Shown: piece by piece, positions 1 through 5,926 of the stretch | Layout of the letters: every line of letters begins with the position of its first letter | Position numbering within the stretch: position 1 is the stretch's first letter | Assembly (NCBI GenBank): GCA_021443825.1 | Contig: JABUTE010000105.1 | Coordinates: forward strand, 1-6,278 | DNA from: Bacillota bacterium | Lineage (GTDB): Bacteria; Bacillota; Clostridia; Peptostreptococcales; Anaerovoracaceae | DNA length: 6,278 bases | Direction: 5' to 3' | Notes under the pieces: generated by a model | What the model was told of the DNA's origin: nothing | What the model saw: the letters and a program-made list of their open reading frames with translations, nothing else | Database searches by the model: none | Made by a program: the position numbers and the translations under genes

Positions 1-1186
1 GCTCCAGAGTATCTCTTGCGATCATCAGCTCTTCGTTGGTGGGGATCAGCAGCAGCTTGACCTTGGAATCTGCGGTGTTGAGGAAGGCTTCCTTGCCGCG
101 AACGTCGTTGCACTTGTCGCACATCTTGATGCCCAGGAATTCCATATCCTTGCAGATGGCAGCTCTGGTGGTCTTGCCGTTTTCGCCCAGACCTGCGGTG
201 AATACGATGGCATCGACGCCGCCCATTTCGGCAGCATAGGCACCGATGTAATGCTTTACTCTCTGTACGAACATATCCAGAGCCAGCTGTGCTCTTTCGT
301 TGCCTGCGTCAGCAGCTGCTTCTACATCTCTGAAGTCGGAGGATACACCGGAGATGCCCAGAATACCGGACTTCTTGTTCATAACGGTGTCCATTTCCTT
401 CATGGTGAGCCCTTCCTTTTCAGCGATGAAGGGAACAGCAGCGGGGTCGATGTCGCCGCAGCGGGTGCCCATGATCAGACCTTCCAGCGGGGTGAGACCC
501 ATGGAGGTATCATAGACCTTGCCGTCCTTGATGGCAGCCAGAGAAGCACCGTTGCCCAGGTGGCAGGAGATGATCTTCAGTCCTTCGCCGGTCTCGCTGC
601 CCAGCATCTTTGCTGCGGTCTGCGCGATGTATCTGTGATAGGTGCCGTGGAAGCCGTACTTTCTTACAGAGTGCTTTTCGTAATATTCATAGGGGAGAGC
701 ATACATGAAGCTCTTAGCGGGCATGGTCTGATGGAATGCGGTATCGAATACAGCGACCTGGGGAGTATGAGGCATCAGCTTTTCGCAGGCTTCGATACCC
801 ATCAGGTTTGCGGGATTGTGGAGAGGTCCGAGGGGGAAGCACTCTCTGATGGTCTCCTTGACCTTTTCGTCAACTACGATGGAAGCAGTGAACTTGTCGC
901 CGCCGTGGAGGACTCTGTGACCGACTGCCTGCAGCTCATCCATGGATGCCAGAACGCCGTGATCCTTGTCGACCAGTGCATCCAGAACCAGCTGAATGGC
1001 ATCGGTGTGATCCTTCATGGGCTGCTCTACGACGAACTTGTCAGCACCGACCTTGGAGTGGGTCAGCATGGAGCCGTCGATACCGATCTTTTCAACAAGA
1101 CCCTTGCACAGGAGGCTCTCGTCTTCCATGTTCAGAACCTGATACTTCAGGGAAGAGCTTCCGCAGTTAATTACTAAAACCTTCAT
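1..1186 (-). CDS. ackA: Acetate kinase AckA (3' end cut by window edge)
   Basis: AckA is a cytoplasmic enzyme that interconverts acetyl phosphate + ADP and acetate + ATP, the ATP-yielding last step of acetate fermentation. 395 residues are visible and the family is about 400 long, so only a few C-terminal codons are missing. The N-terminal phosphate-binding motif NCGSSSLK starts at Asn7. Numbering against the Methanosarcina thermophila enzyme places the catalytic residues at Arg91 (in HRVLHGG), His123, Asp148 (VFDTAF), His180 and His184 (GFHGTYH), His209 and Asn212 (CHLGNGAS), Arg242 (GTRCGDIDP) and Glu385 (TNEEL). The nucleotide-site motif FTAGLGENG lies near 329-337. One oddity is Tyr183, where the family normally has Ser (GTSH). 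The ATG at 1186 is preceded by AAGGAGAC with a 6-nt spacer. It is the last gene after tmcAL and has its own predicted promoter at 1241-1269. Family assignment is secure. Confidence 0.97.
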   Translation of the reverse strand, partial: MKVLVINCGSSSLKYQVLNMEDESLLCKGLVEKIGIDGSMLTHSKVGADKFVVEQPMKDHTDAIQLVLDALVDKDHGVLASMDELQAVGHRVLHGGDKFTASIVVDEKVKETIRECFPLGPLHNPANLMGIEACEKLMPHTPQVAVFDTAFHQTMPAKSFMYALPYEYYEKHSVRKYGFHGTYHRYIAQTAAKMLGSETGEGLKIISCHLGNGASLAAIKDGKVYDTSMGLTPLEGLIMGTRCGDIDPAAVPFIAEKEGLTMKEMDTVMNKKSGILGISGVSSDFRDVEAAADAGNERAQLALDMFVQRVKHYIGAYAAEMGGVDAIVFTAGLGENGKTTRAAICKDMEFLGIKMCDKCNDVRGKEAFLNTADSKVKLLLIPTNEELMIARDTLE

Positions 1187-1240
1187 TTATTTGTCTCCTT
1201 TTTACATATTTTTAAATAATATGACCAAAATTAGCAATTT

Positions 1241-1269
1241 ATTAAATCATGAAAACAGAATGTTTTCAA
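1241..1269 (-). promoter_or_regulatory. Predicted sigma-A promoter of ackA
   Basis: On the minus strand, TTGAAA (-35, positions 1269-1264) is followed by a 17-nt spacer and TTTAAT (-10, positions 1246-1241). Each box matches the consensus at 5 of 6 bases and the spacer is optimal. Transcription would start near 1234, giving a leader of about 48 nt with an AAGGAGAC ribosome site. The whole 97-bp gap (1187-1283) is much richer in A+T than the flanking genes, which fits a promoter region. No terminator is visible between the tmcAL stop and this promoter, so read-through from upstream is also likely. This is prediction by inspection only. Confidence 0.7.
1250..1268. repeat. 19-bp inverted repeat over the ackA -35 box (possible operator)
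   Basis: TGAAAACA - GAA - TGTTTTCA on the plus strand: two perfect 8-bp arms around a 3-nt centre. The right arm covers most of the -35 hexamer (1264-1269) and the rest fills the spacer. There is no T-tract after it, so it is not a terminator. The half-sites TGAAA/TTTCA resemble CcpA cre half-sites, but they are set further apart than in the classical 14-bp cre, and the sequence is not a Rex-type TTGTGA/TCACAA palindrome. Binding by a repressor is an inference from position and symmetry. Confidence 0.5.
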
Positions 1270-1283
1270 GAGATTTTCTGAAT

Positions 1284-2507
1284 TTACCTGCCGCCTCTGC
1301 TGTTTTTCATCAAAACCGGGATGCGGCTGCGGTCGGAATGAGGGCCGATGGGCCGGTCGGTCAGAACGGAATACAGATCGCTTGCTCTGCAGTCGCTGTC
1401 AAGAAGGGCTTTGTAAGGAACATCCTCGGGCACCTTATTGACGTTGGATACGATGGGAAGCGTGCCCTCCTTTTTACAGGCGGCAAGAAGCCCAGCCCCC
1501 GTTTCGTTAAACGCCAGCACCTTTGCGTAGGTCTGCTTTTCGCAGACGGCCTTTCGGTAGGTCTCTTTCTTGAGTCCGAGGGCAAGCTGGGCCAGAATGC
1601 GGCTGATACGCCCGTAGGTATAGCGCTTCGTTTTGACTGCATGGATCAGCCCGTCCAGGGAATCACAAGTCTGCAGGGCTGCCTTGAACCGATGCTCCAG
1701 CCCCTCGCCCATCTCCAATGCAAGAGCAAGCCGGGCGGGATCCTCCGACAGCAGAAGGCTTCGCAGGATCTGATAATAGCGATCCTCGCAGGGCTGGTCA
1801 AACAGGGGCGATTCTTTCAGGATTGTAAGAGAAGCCGGCGGCATCAGCGCGGTAAGAGCCGCATCGGGCAGACGGCCGTTTTTCAGTCCGTTTCGAAGAT
1901 AGGAGGCCGACGCAAAGCCGTTCACCGGAGTGTCTTCGTTGTGACCTGCTCCTTTTCTTTCAACTCCAAAATAACTCCACTCTGCCCCCTCTTTCATAGA
2001 GCTGCGGATATACTCCAATGCGAGGATATCGTTGGGGGAGGAAGGAATCGGAATGCCAAGGGTCCTTCCAGCCGCAGACAAGGCTGTCGGATAGCTGAGC
2101 CCCCGAGAAAGGGGCTCCTTCAGGGCCTGCTCAAATTCCGGCTGCTTTTGCGAAAGCAGGTCTGCCAGCTGCTGCAGAGCAGCGGCATTCTGCGACTCCA
2201 TGCCAAAAGCAAGCATATCGATGCAGCCAAGGCCGTGCAGGATCCGCACCCCGCCCCGGGCAAACTCCGAAGCGCCGTTCACCGCATAGTAAACGGGAAG
2301 CTCCAGCACCAGATCGGCCCCGCATAAAACAGCAGCCTTCGCTCTTTGGTGCTTATCCTGCAGAGCCGGATAGCCCCGCTGAACGAAATCGCCGCTCATG
2401 ACGCAGACGACGGCATCGGCACCGCCCTCCTGGCGGACCCGGTCCAGCAGATATTGATGGCCGTTATGCAGAGGATTGAATTCGCAGATGATTCCGCAGA
2501 CCTTCAT
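1284..2507 (-). CDS. tmcAL: tRNA(Met) cytidine acetate ligase TmcAL (YlbM family)
   Basis: TmcAL activates acetate with ATP to acetyl-AMP and transfers the acetyl group to the wobble cytidine C34 of elongator tRNA-Met, forming ac4C. It uses free acetate rather than acetyl-CoA. The 407-aa length is usual for the family (about 400). The N-terminal HIGH-superfamily nucleotidyltransferase domain is clear: IICEFNPLHNGH with HNGH at residues 14-17, MSGDFVQRG at 37-45, an LPVYYAVNGASEFA segment near 70-83, and later SPNDILALEY. The C-terminal half, with YTYGRISRIL, matches the family's tRNA-binding region. The ATG at 2507 lies only 3 nt after the stop of the preceding gene. The nearest SD-like bases (TAGGGA) touch the start codon, so translation probably depends on coupling to the upstream gene. 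It sits directly before ackA, whose product releases or consumes acetate. Confidence 0.93.
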   Translation of the reverse strand: MKVCGIICEFNPLHNGHQYLLDRVRQEGGADAVVCVMSGDFVQRGYPALQDKHQRAKAAVLCGADLVLELPVYYAVNGASEFARGGVRILHGLGCIDMLAFGMESQNAAALQQLADLLSQKQPEFEQALKEPLSRGLSYPTALSAAGRTLGIPIPSSPNDILALEYIRSSMKEGAEWSYFGVERKGAGHNEDTPVNGFASASYLRNGLKNGRLPDAALTALMPPASLTILKESPLFDQPCEDRYYQILRSLLLSEDPARLALALEMGEGLEHRFKAALQTCDSLDGLIHAVKTKRYTYGRISRILAQLALGLKKETYRKAVCEKQTYAKVLAFNETGAGLLAACKKEGTLPIVSNVNKVPEDVPYKALLDSDCRASDLYSVLTDRPIGPHSDRSRIPVLMKNSRGGR

Positions 2508-2510
2508 TCC

Positions 2511-3044
2511 CTACTTGTTCTCGTTTTCCATCTGAGAGCGGTAGATCTGATCCTTCACCTCGGTTCTGGAGGCAGAGATGTTGGCATTGATCTTTTCGAA
2601 GGTGGACTGCAGATTGTCGAACATATCGGTAAAGTAACCGGCATACAGCTGATCGACCTTTTCCTGCAGGTTATAGAGCATGTTATCGGTATAGTCCAGA
2701 ATGCTCATCTTCATAATGGCGGAGTTTTCGCTGGCGATCCGCAGGATATCTTCGGCTTTCGCCTTTGCCTTCAGGGTGATCTCATCGTTTTCGATGAGAG
2801 CGTTTGCCTTTACCTCGGCCTCTTTGATGATGGATTCGTATTCTGCCTTTGCTTCGTCGAGAATACGGGTTCTTTCGTTGCGGATGTACTGGGCCTGCTG
2901 GATCTCATCGGGCAGCTCCAGACGGATGTCTTTGATGATCTCCAGGATCTCGTTGGGATCGACCATGACCTTGCGGACAACAGGCACCTGATTTCCCATT
3001 TTGACGACTTCTTCCAGCTCGTCGAGCAGATCTAATACGTTCAT
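2511..3044 (-). CDS. Coiled-coil protein, probable SepIVA/DivIVA-like envelope or division factor
   Basis: This 177-aa protein is acidic and helix-rich, and has no signal peptide, membrane segment, Cys or Trp. Homologues in Clostridia are often labelled 'ATPase' or V-ATPase subunit-like, but no Walker motif is present. The N-terminal block (residues 3-45: LLDELEEVV, a short VP segment, then ILEIIKDI and LPDEI) precedes a charged coiled coil with many Ala/Lys/Glu (about 50-105) and a second helical block starting LDYTDNML (116-123) and running to about 165. This layout matches, from memory, mycobacterial SepIVA (Rv2927c family), including LDEL near the start, LEhI-DI, P-E-AQ and AKA positions. 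SepIVA lies near coaD/rsmD in mycobacteria, as here. Its ATG overlaps the coaD stop (ATGA), with GGGAGA 6 nt upstream, so it is translationally coupled. A peripheral scaffold role in cell-wall growth or division is inference; the gene itself is certain. Confidence 0.85.
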   Translation of the reverse strand: MNVLDLLDELEEVVKMGNQVPVVRKVMVDPNEILEIIKDIRLELPDEIQQAQYIRNERTRILDEAKAEYESIIKEAEVKANALIENDEITLKAKAKAEDILRIASENSAIMKMSILDYTDNMLYNLQEKVDQLYAGYFTDMFDNLQSTFEKINANISASRTEVKDQIYRSQMENENK

Positions 3045-3532
3045 TTTGATTCTCCCTTATAATATTGATTCATGAGCTCAAGCACGCCGTCAGGCACCCA
3101 GTCGGATACGTCTGCCTTCAGCATGAAGTTCTCTCTTACGACGGACGATGTAACAAAGGAATATTGGGGGGAGGTCATGATATACAGCGTTTCGACCCGC
3201 CCCTTGTAAAAGCTTTCGTAGATCTGCGAAAGCTGCAGCTCATATTCAAAGTCCATGCCGCTGCGAAGCCCGCGGATCACCGCATCGTAGCCGTTGGCAA
3301 GCACATAGTTAGCCAGATGGCCCTCAAAGGATGTGACGGTCACATTGGGCAGATCCTTCGTGCAGGCGCGCAGCATTTCGATCCGCTGTTCAACGGTAAA
3401 CATGCCGGGCTTGGAATAATTGCGGAATACCCCGACGGTCAGATCCTTGCAAAGGCGTGAAGCCCTGCGGATCATATCCAGATGGCCGACGGTGACCGGA
3501 TCGAAGCTTCCGGCGATCAATGCTTTATACAT
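3041..3532 (-). CDS. coaD: Phosphopantetheine adenylyltransferase CoaD
   Basis: CoaD transfers AMP from ATP to 4'-phosphopantetheine, giving dephospho-CoA, the penultimate step of coenzyme A synthesis; it is a cytoplasmic homohexamer in characterised species. The 163-aa product matches the family length (about 160). The start GSFDPVTVGH carries the T-x-G-H nucleotide-binding motif, with His17 equivalent to E. coli His18. NYSKPGMFT (38-46) supplies the substrate-binding Lys41, IRGLRSGMDFEYELQ (86-100) gives Arg87, Arg90 and Glu98, and YSFVTSSVVRE (124-134) is the ATP-binding SSS-type motif. I chose ATG 3532 over an in-frame ATG at 3583: the upstream 17 residues are basic and unlike the family, and a strong GGGAGGAG site precedes 3532. 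The gene overlaps the end of rsmD by 8 nt and shares ATGA with the following gene, so it is in an operon. Confidence 0.97.
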   Translation of the reverse strand: MYKALIAGSFDPVTVGHLDMIRRASRLCKDLTVGVFRNYSKPGMFTVEQRIEMLRACTKDLPNVTVTSFEGHLANYVLANGYDAVIRGLRSGMDFEYELQLSQIYESFYKGRVETLYIMTSPQYSFVTSSVVRENFMLKADVSDWVPDGVLELMNQYYKGESK

Positions 3533-4130
3533 CGCTCTCCTCCCTGCTTTTTGCGGTATCGTTCTCGACGGCCGATGCCGCATACGCCTTCTGCTGATAG
3601 ATGGTGACGCCGATGGCGCCGTATTTGCGGTCTTTGATGGCTACGAAGCTGCCCACCTCTTCGGGAAGGCGGTCCTTGTGGGAATGCTCGCAGACGATGA
3701 CCCCGCCCGGCCTGAGATTTCCTTTTTCTTCGATGGCCTGCAGGGCAGGCAGGATGCAGCCGTCGGCATAGGGCGGATCCAGCAGATAGATATCCACCGG
3801 CTCGTTGATCCGTTTGATATTGGATTTAAAATCGCCATTGAGAAGGATGGCCCTGTCTTCTACCCCGCACAGGCTGATGTTTTCTCTGGCAAGGCTGAGG
3901 CTTTCTCTGCTGCTGTCGGAAAAAAAGACTCTTTTCGCTCCCCTGCTGATGGCCTCGATGCCCAGATTGCCGGAGCCGGTAAACAGGTCGACGACGGTAA
4001 AATCGCCCTCCATCCAGGGCAGAAGCATGCTGAACATGGCTTCTTTTACCTTGTCGTTGGTGGGACGGATCCTGTCGTTGCGCGGAGAAAGGAGCCGTCT
4101 GCCTTTCAGTTCGCCTGCATTAATTCTCAT
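3525..4130 (-). CDS. rsmD: 16S rRNA (guanine(966)-N2)-methyltransferase RsmD
   Basis: RsmD uses S-adenosylmethionine to make m2G966 in 16S rRNA of the assembling small subunit. The 201-aa product is slightly longer than the usual 180-190, the surplus being a polar tail after about residue 182. The N-terminal MRINAGELKGR and RPTNDKVKEAMF (22-33) blocks are typical. Motif I for SAM binding is VVDLFTGSGNLG (46-57), followed by an acidic residue at the end of the second strand (Asp72). The catalytic N-methyltransferase motif DPPY is at 118-121. The ATG at 4130 is preceded by AGGAG with a 9-nt spacer. It is the first gene of the run rsmD-coaD-coiled-coil-tmcAL, with a predicted promoter at 4173-4201. 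The rsmD-coaD pair is a widely conserved neighbourhood (ylbH-ylbI in Bacillus subtilis). Confidence 0.96.
   Translation of the reverse strand: MRINAGELKGRRLLSPRNDRIRPTNDKVKEAMFSMLLPWMEGDFTVVDLFTGSGNLGIEAISRGAKRVFFSDSSRESLSLARENISLCGVEDRAILLNGDFKSNIKRINEPVDIYLLDPPYADGCILPALQAIEEKGNLRPGGVIVCEHSHKDRLPEEVGSFVAIKDRKYGAIGVTIYQQKAYAASAVENDTAKSREESDV
3537..3544 (-). promoter_or_regulatory. Ribosome binding site fixing the coaD start
   Basis: Minus strand GGGAGGAG ends 4 nt before ATG 3532, which is a near-ideal match to the anti-SD. It lies inside the last codons of rsmD. The competing ATG at 3583 has no comparable site, so this sequence decides the coaD start and suggests efficient re-initiation as ribosomes finish rsmD. 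Confidence 0.85.
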
Positions 4131-4172
4131 CTGATCGCTCTCCTGTGGGTTGTGATTTCAAAAAGCACAAAT

Positions 4173-4201
4173 ATTGTAAACTATGCAGCCAAGGCTTGCA
4201 A
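4173..4201 (-). promoter_or_regulatory. Predicted sigma-A promoter of the rsmD operon
   Basis: Minus strand TTGCAA (4201-4196, 4 of 6 matches) is followed by exactly 17 nt and TACAAT (4178-4173, 5 of 6 matches). The start of transcription would fall near 4166, leaving a leader of about 35 nt that includes the rsmD SD. The site lies about 30 bp beyond the terminator of the upstream amidohydrolase gene, where a new transcription unit would be expected to begin. Predicted by inspection only. Confidence 0.65.
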
Positions 4202-4232
4202 TGAGAAAACAGCAAAGAGCCGCAGATTTCAG

Positions 4233-4268
4233 AAAAAAATCACCGAAAACCGGTTTCGGTCTTCGGTG
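4233..4268 (-). terminator. Intrinsic terminator after the amidohydrolase gene
   Basis: On the minus strand a 12-bp stem (CACCGAAGACCG paired with CGGTTTTCGGTG, one G-U pair) closes a 4-nt loop AAAC. It is followed by A and then seven T (4239-4233). It begins 10 nt after the TAG stop at 4279-4281. There is no T-tract on the plus-strand side of the stem, so it works only in the minus direction. It separates the amidohydrolase unit from the rsmD operon. Confidence 0.93.
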
Positions 4269-4278
4269 AAGAGACTTG

Positions 4279-5889
4279 CTAAAATACTTTTTTGCCTCCC
4301 AGCCGGGTCTCAAGGACCTTGATATCTTTGATGGTCGCAGGATCGACAGCAAAGGGATCCTGCTCCAGCACGACAAAATCGGCCAGCATGCCCGGGGCGA
4401 TGCGCCCCTTGACCGTTTCTTCGAAGCTGGCTTCTGCCGAGCGGACACTATAGCTGTCGAGAGCTTCCTGCACGGTAAAGGCTTCTTCCGGAAGATAAGG
4501 ACCTACGTTGTCATATAACGAGGTGCGGGTGACGGCGCATTGAATGCCGCCCAAGGCAAAGGGAAGCTCCACCGGGCAGTCGGTGCCGTTGCTGACAGAA
4601 ACGCCCTTCTTCATCAGGGTCTTCCAGCAATAGCTGCTTTGCGCCAGCTCTTTGCCCACCCGTGGCTCGACGATGTGATTGTCGTAGTCTAAAAAGATGC
4701 TCTGGGCATAGATATGAAGGCCCAGGCGGGCGATCCGCTCCAGCTGATCGGGGCGGCTGATCTGGCAGTGAACGACGCCGTGGCGGTGGTCTGTTTTCGG
4801 ATGGGCGGTAAGGGCCTTTTCGATGGCATCCAGCACCTGATCCAGGCAGGCGTCTCCGATGGCATGAACGGCGGCATGCATACCGTGTTCGTTGGCATAG
4901 CCGATCATCTCATCCAGGGTCTGCTGGGTAAATACGGGAAGGCCGCAGGTGGAGGGAGCATCGGCATAAGGCCTTGTCAGATAGGCCGTGCGGGCGCCCA
5001 GGGCACCGTCGCCAAGCATCTTAAGAGGTCCGATCTTAAACAGATCGGAGCCCTTGCCCGACCCATTGCCGGCTTCGACGAATTCCTGAAGTGCAGGAAG
5101 CGTCGTAAAGTTGCACTGCTCGTAGACGCGAACCGTCAGCTCTCCGGAGGCCTCCAGCTCCTGATAGGCCTGGTTATAGACCTGCCAGGGAACGGCACGG
5201 TATGCGCAATAATCGTCGCTCTGGCAGCTGGTAACACCGTAGCTGTTTAACGCCTTGCAGGCGATGCGGATCATGTCTTTGATATCTTCTTTGCCGGGAA
5301 CGGGAATTGCCGCGTAGACAGGCCCCATGGCATTGTCAAAGAATCGGCCGTCCAGCTGGCCGTTTTCCATGCCGATGGCGCCGCCCTCCGGCTGCTGTAC
5401 ATCGGCCGTAAGGCCCAGCAGTTCGAGTGCCTTGCTGTTGACCACCAGGGCATGGCCGCAGCAGCGGGTGATGAGAATGGGATATTCTGTGGAGACCTGA
5501 TCCAGATCCCACCGGTCAGGCATGCGGCATACATCGGTAAAGTAATCCTGGTTCCAGCCGCGGCCCCGCAGCCACTGGCCCGGCGCGACGGGATGCTCTG
5601 CCGCAAAATCCCTCAAACACTGCAGCAGATCGGCAAGGCTTGCGGTATGCTTTGCCAGCTGAGCGCTCATGAGAGAGGCTCCGAAATTGACCAGATGCAT
5701 GTGGCTGTCGTTAAAGCCGCTGCACACGAAGGAGCCCTTCAGATCGGTGATCCGGTCGCCCTCCTTGGCAAGAGCCTTGGCGTCCTCATCGGTTCCGGCA
5801 AATACAAACACACCGTTCTCTTCGGCAAAGGCCTGCACAAGGGGAAGCTCTCCGGTATAGACGCTGCCGTTGATATAGATATTTTTCAT
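4279..5889 (-). CDS. YtcJ-like metal-dependent amidohydrolase (Amidohydro_3 family)
   Basis: This is a 536-aa cytoplasmic protein (no signal peptide) of the YtcJ/COG1574 branch of the amidohydrolase superfamily, a TIM-barrel hydrolase with a small beta-sandwich made of both termini. Visible metal-site elements are DSHMH (61-65, His63 and His65), GPLKMLGDGALGARTA (287-302) with Lys290 as the likely bridging lysine, VHAIGD (His342), VVHCQ (His374) and the late catalytic Asp437 in NGTDCPVE. The C-terminal GRIAPGMLADFVVLEQDP is the usual sandwich-closing strand set. Substrate cannot be read from sequence: relatives include N-substituted formamide deformylase, but most members are uncharacterised. 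The ATG at 5889 has GAGG about 10 nt upstream. It follows the repeat protein gene by 37 bp without a terminator between them, so they may be cotranscribed, and it ends in a strong terminator. Confidence 0.92.
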   Translation of the reverse strand: MKNIYINGSVYTGELPLVQAFAEENGVFVFAGTDEDAKALAKEGDRITDLKGSFVCSGFNDSHMHLVNFGASLMSAQLAKHTASLADLLQCLRDFAAEHPVAPGQWLRGRGWNQDYFTDVCRMPDRWDLDQVSTEYPILITRCCGHALVVNSKALELLGLTADVQQPEGGAIGMENGQLDGRFFDNAMGPVYAAIPVPGKEDIKDMIRIACKALNSYGVTSCQSDDYCAYRAVPWQVYNQAYQELEASGELTVRVYEQCNFTTLPALQEFVEAGNGSGKGSDLFKIGPLKMLGDGALGARTAYLTRPYADAPSTCGLPVFTQQTLDEMIGYANEHGMHAAVHAIGDACLDQVLDAIEKALTAHPKTDHRHGVVHCQISRPDQLERIARLGLHIYAQSIFLDYDNHIVEPRVGKELAQSSYCWKTLMKKGVSVSNGTDCPVELPFALGGIQCAVTRTSLYDNVGPYLPEEAFTVQEALDSYSVRSAEASFEETVKGRIAPGMLADFVVLEQDPFAVDPATIKDIKVLETRLGGKKVF

Positions 5890-5926
5890 AATATGTTACC
5901 TCATCAATGCCCGATTTCAAGACAGA

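Noticed and set aside
251..1177. Plus-strand open frame of 308 codons
   Set aside because: It lies fully antisense to ackA, a well-conserved highly biased gene. Such genes often leave long shadow frames, and the translation matches nothing I recognise.
1191..2327. Plus-strand open frame of 378 codons
   Set aside because: It is antisense to tmcAL, whose product has clear family motifs. The plus-strand translation has low-complexity, Arg/Gln/Leu-rich composition, no recognisable domain and no good SD.
3533..3583. Upstream ATG start for coaD at 3583
   Set aside because: It would add 17 basic residues foreign to the family and overlap rsmD by 59 nt, while the strong GGGAGGAG site points to ATG 3532.
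4241..4268. Bidirectional terminator
   Set aside because: The hairpin has a T-tract only on the minus-strand exit side. The plus-strand exit continues AAGAGACTTG, and no plus-strand gene ends there.
3420..4322. Plus-strand open frame of 300 codons
   Set aside because: It runs antisense across coaD, rsmD, the promoter gap and the terminator hairpin. A real gene would not be expected to span these, and it has no family motif.
5898..5920. Promoter for the amidohydrolase (TTGAAA, 16 nt, TAACAT)
   Set aside because: The -10 box is weak and overlaps the gene's own ribosome site, so transcription would start at about the ATG. More likely a chance match.
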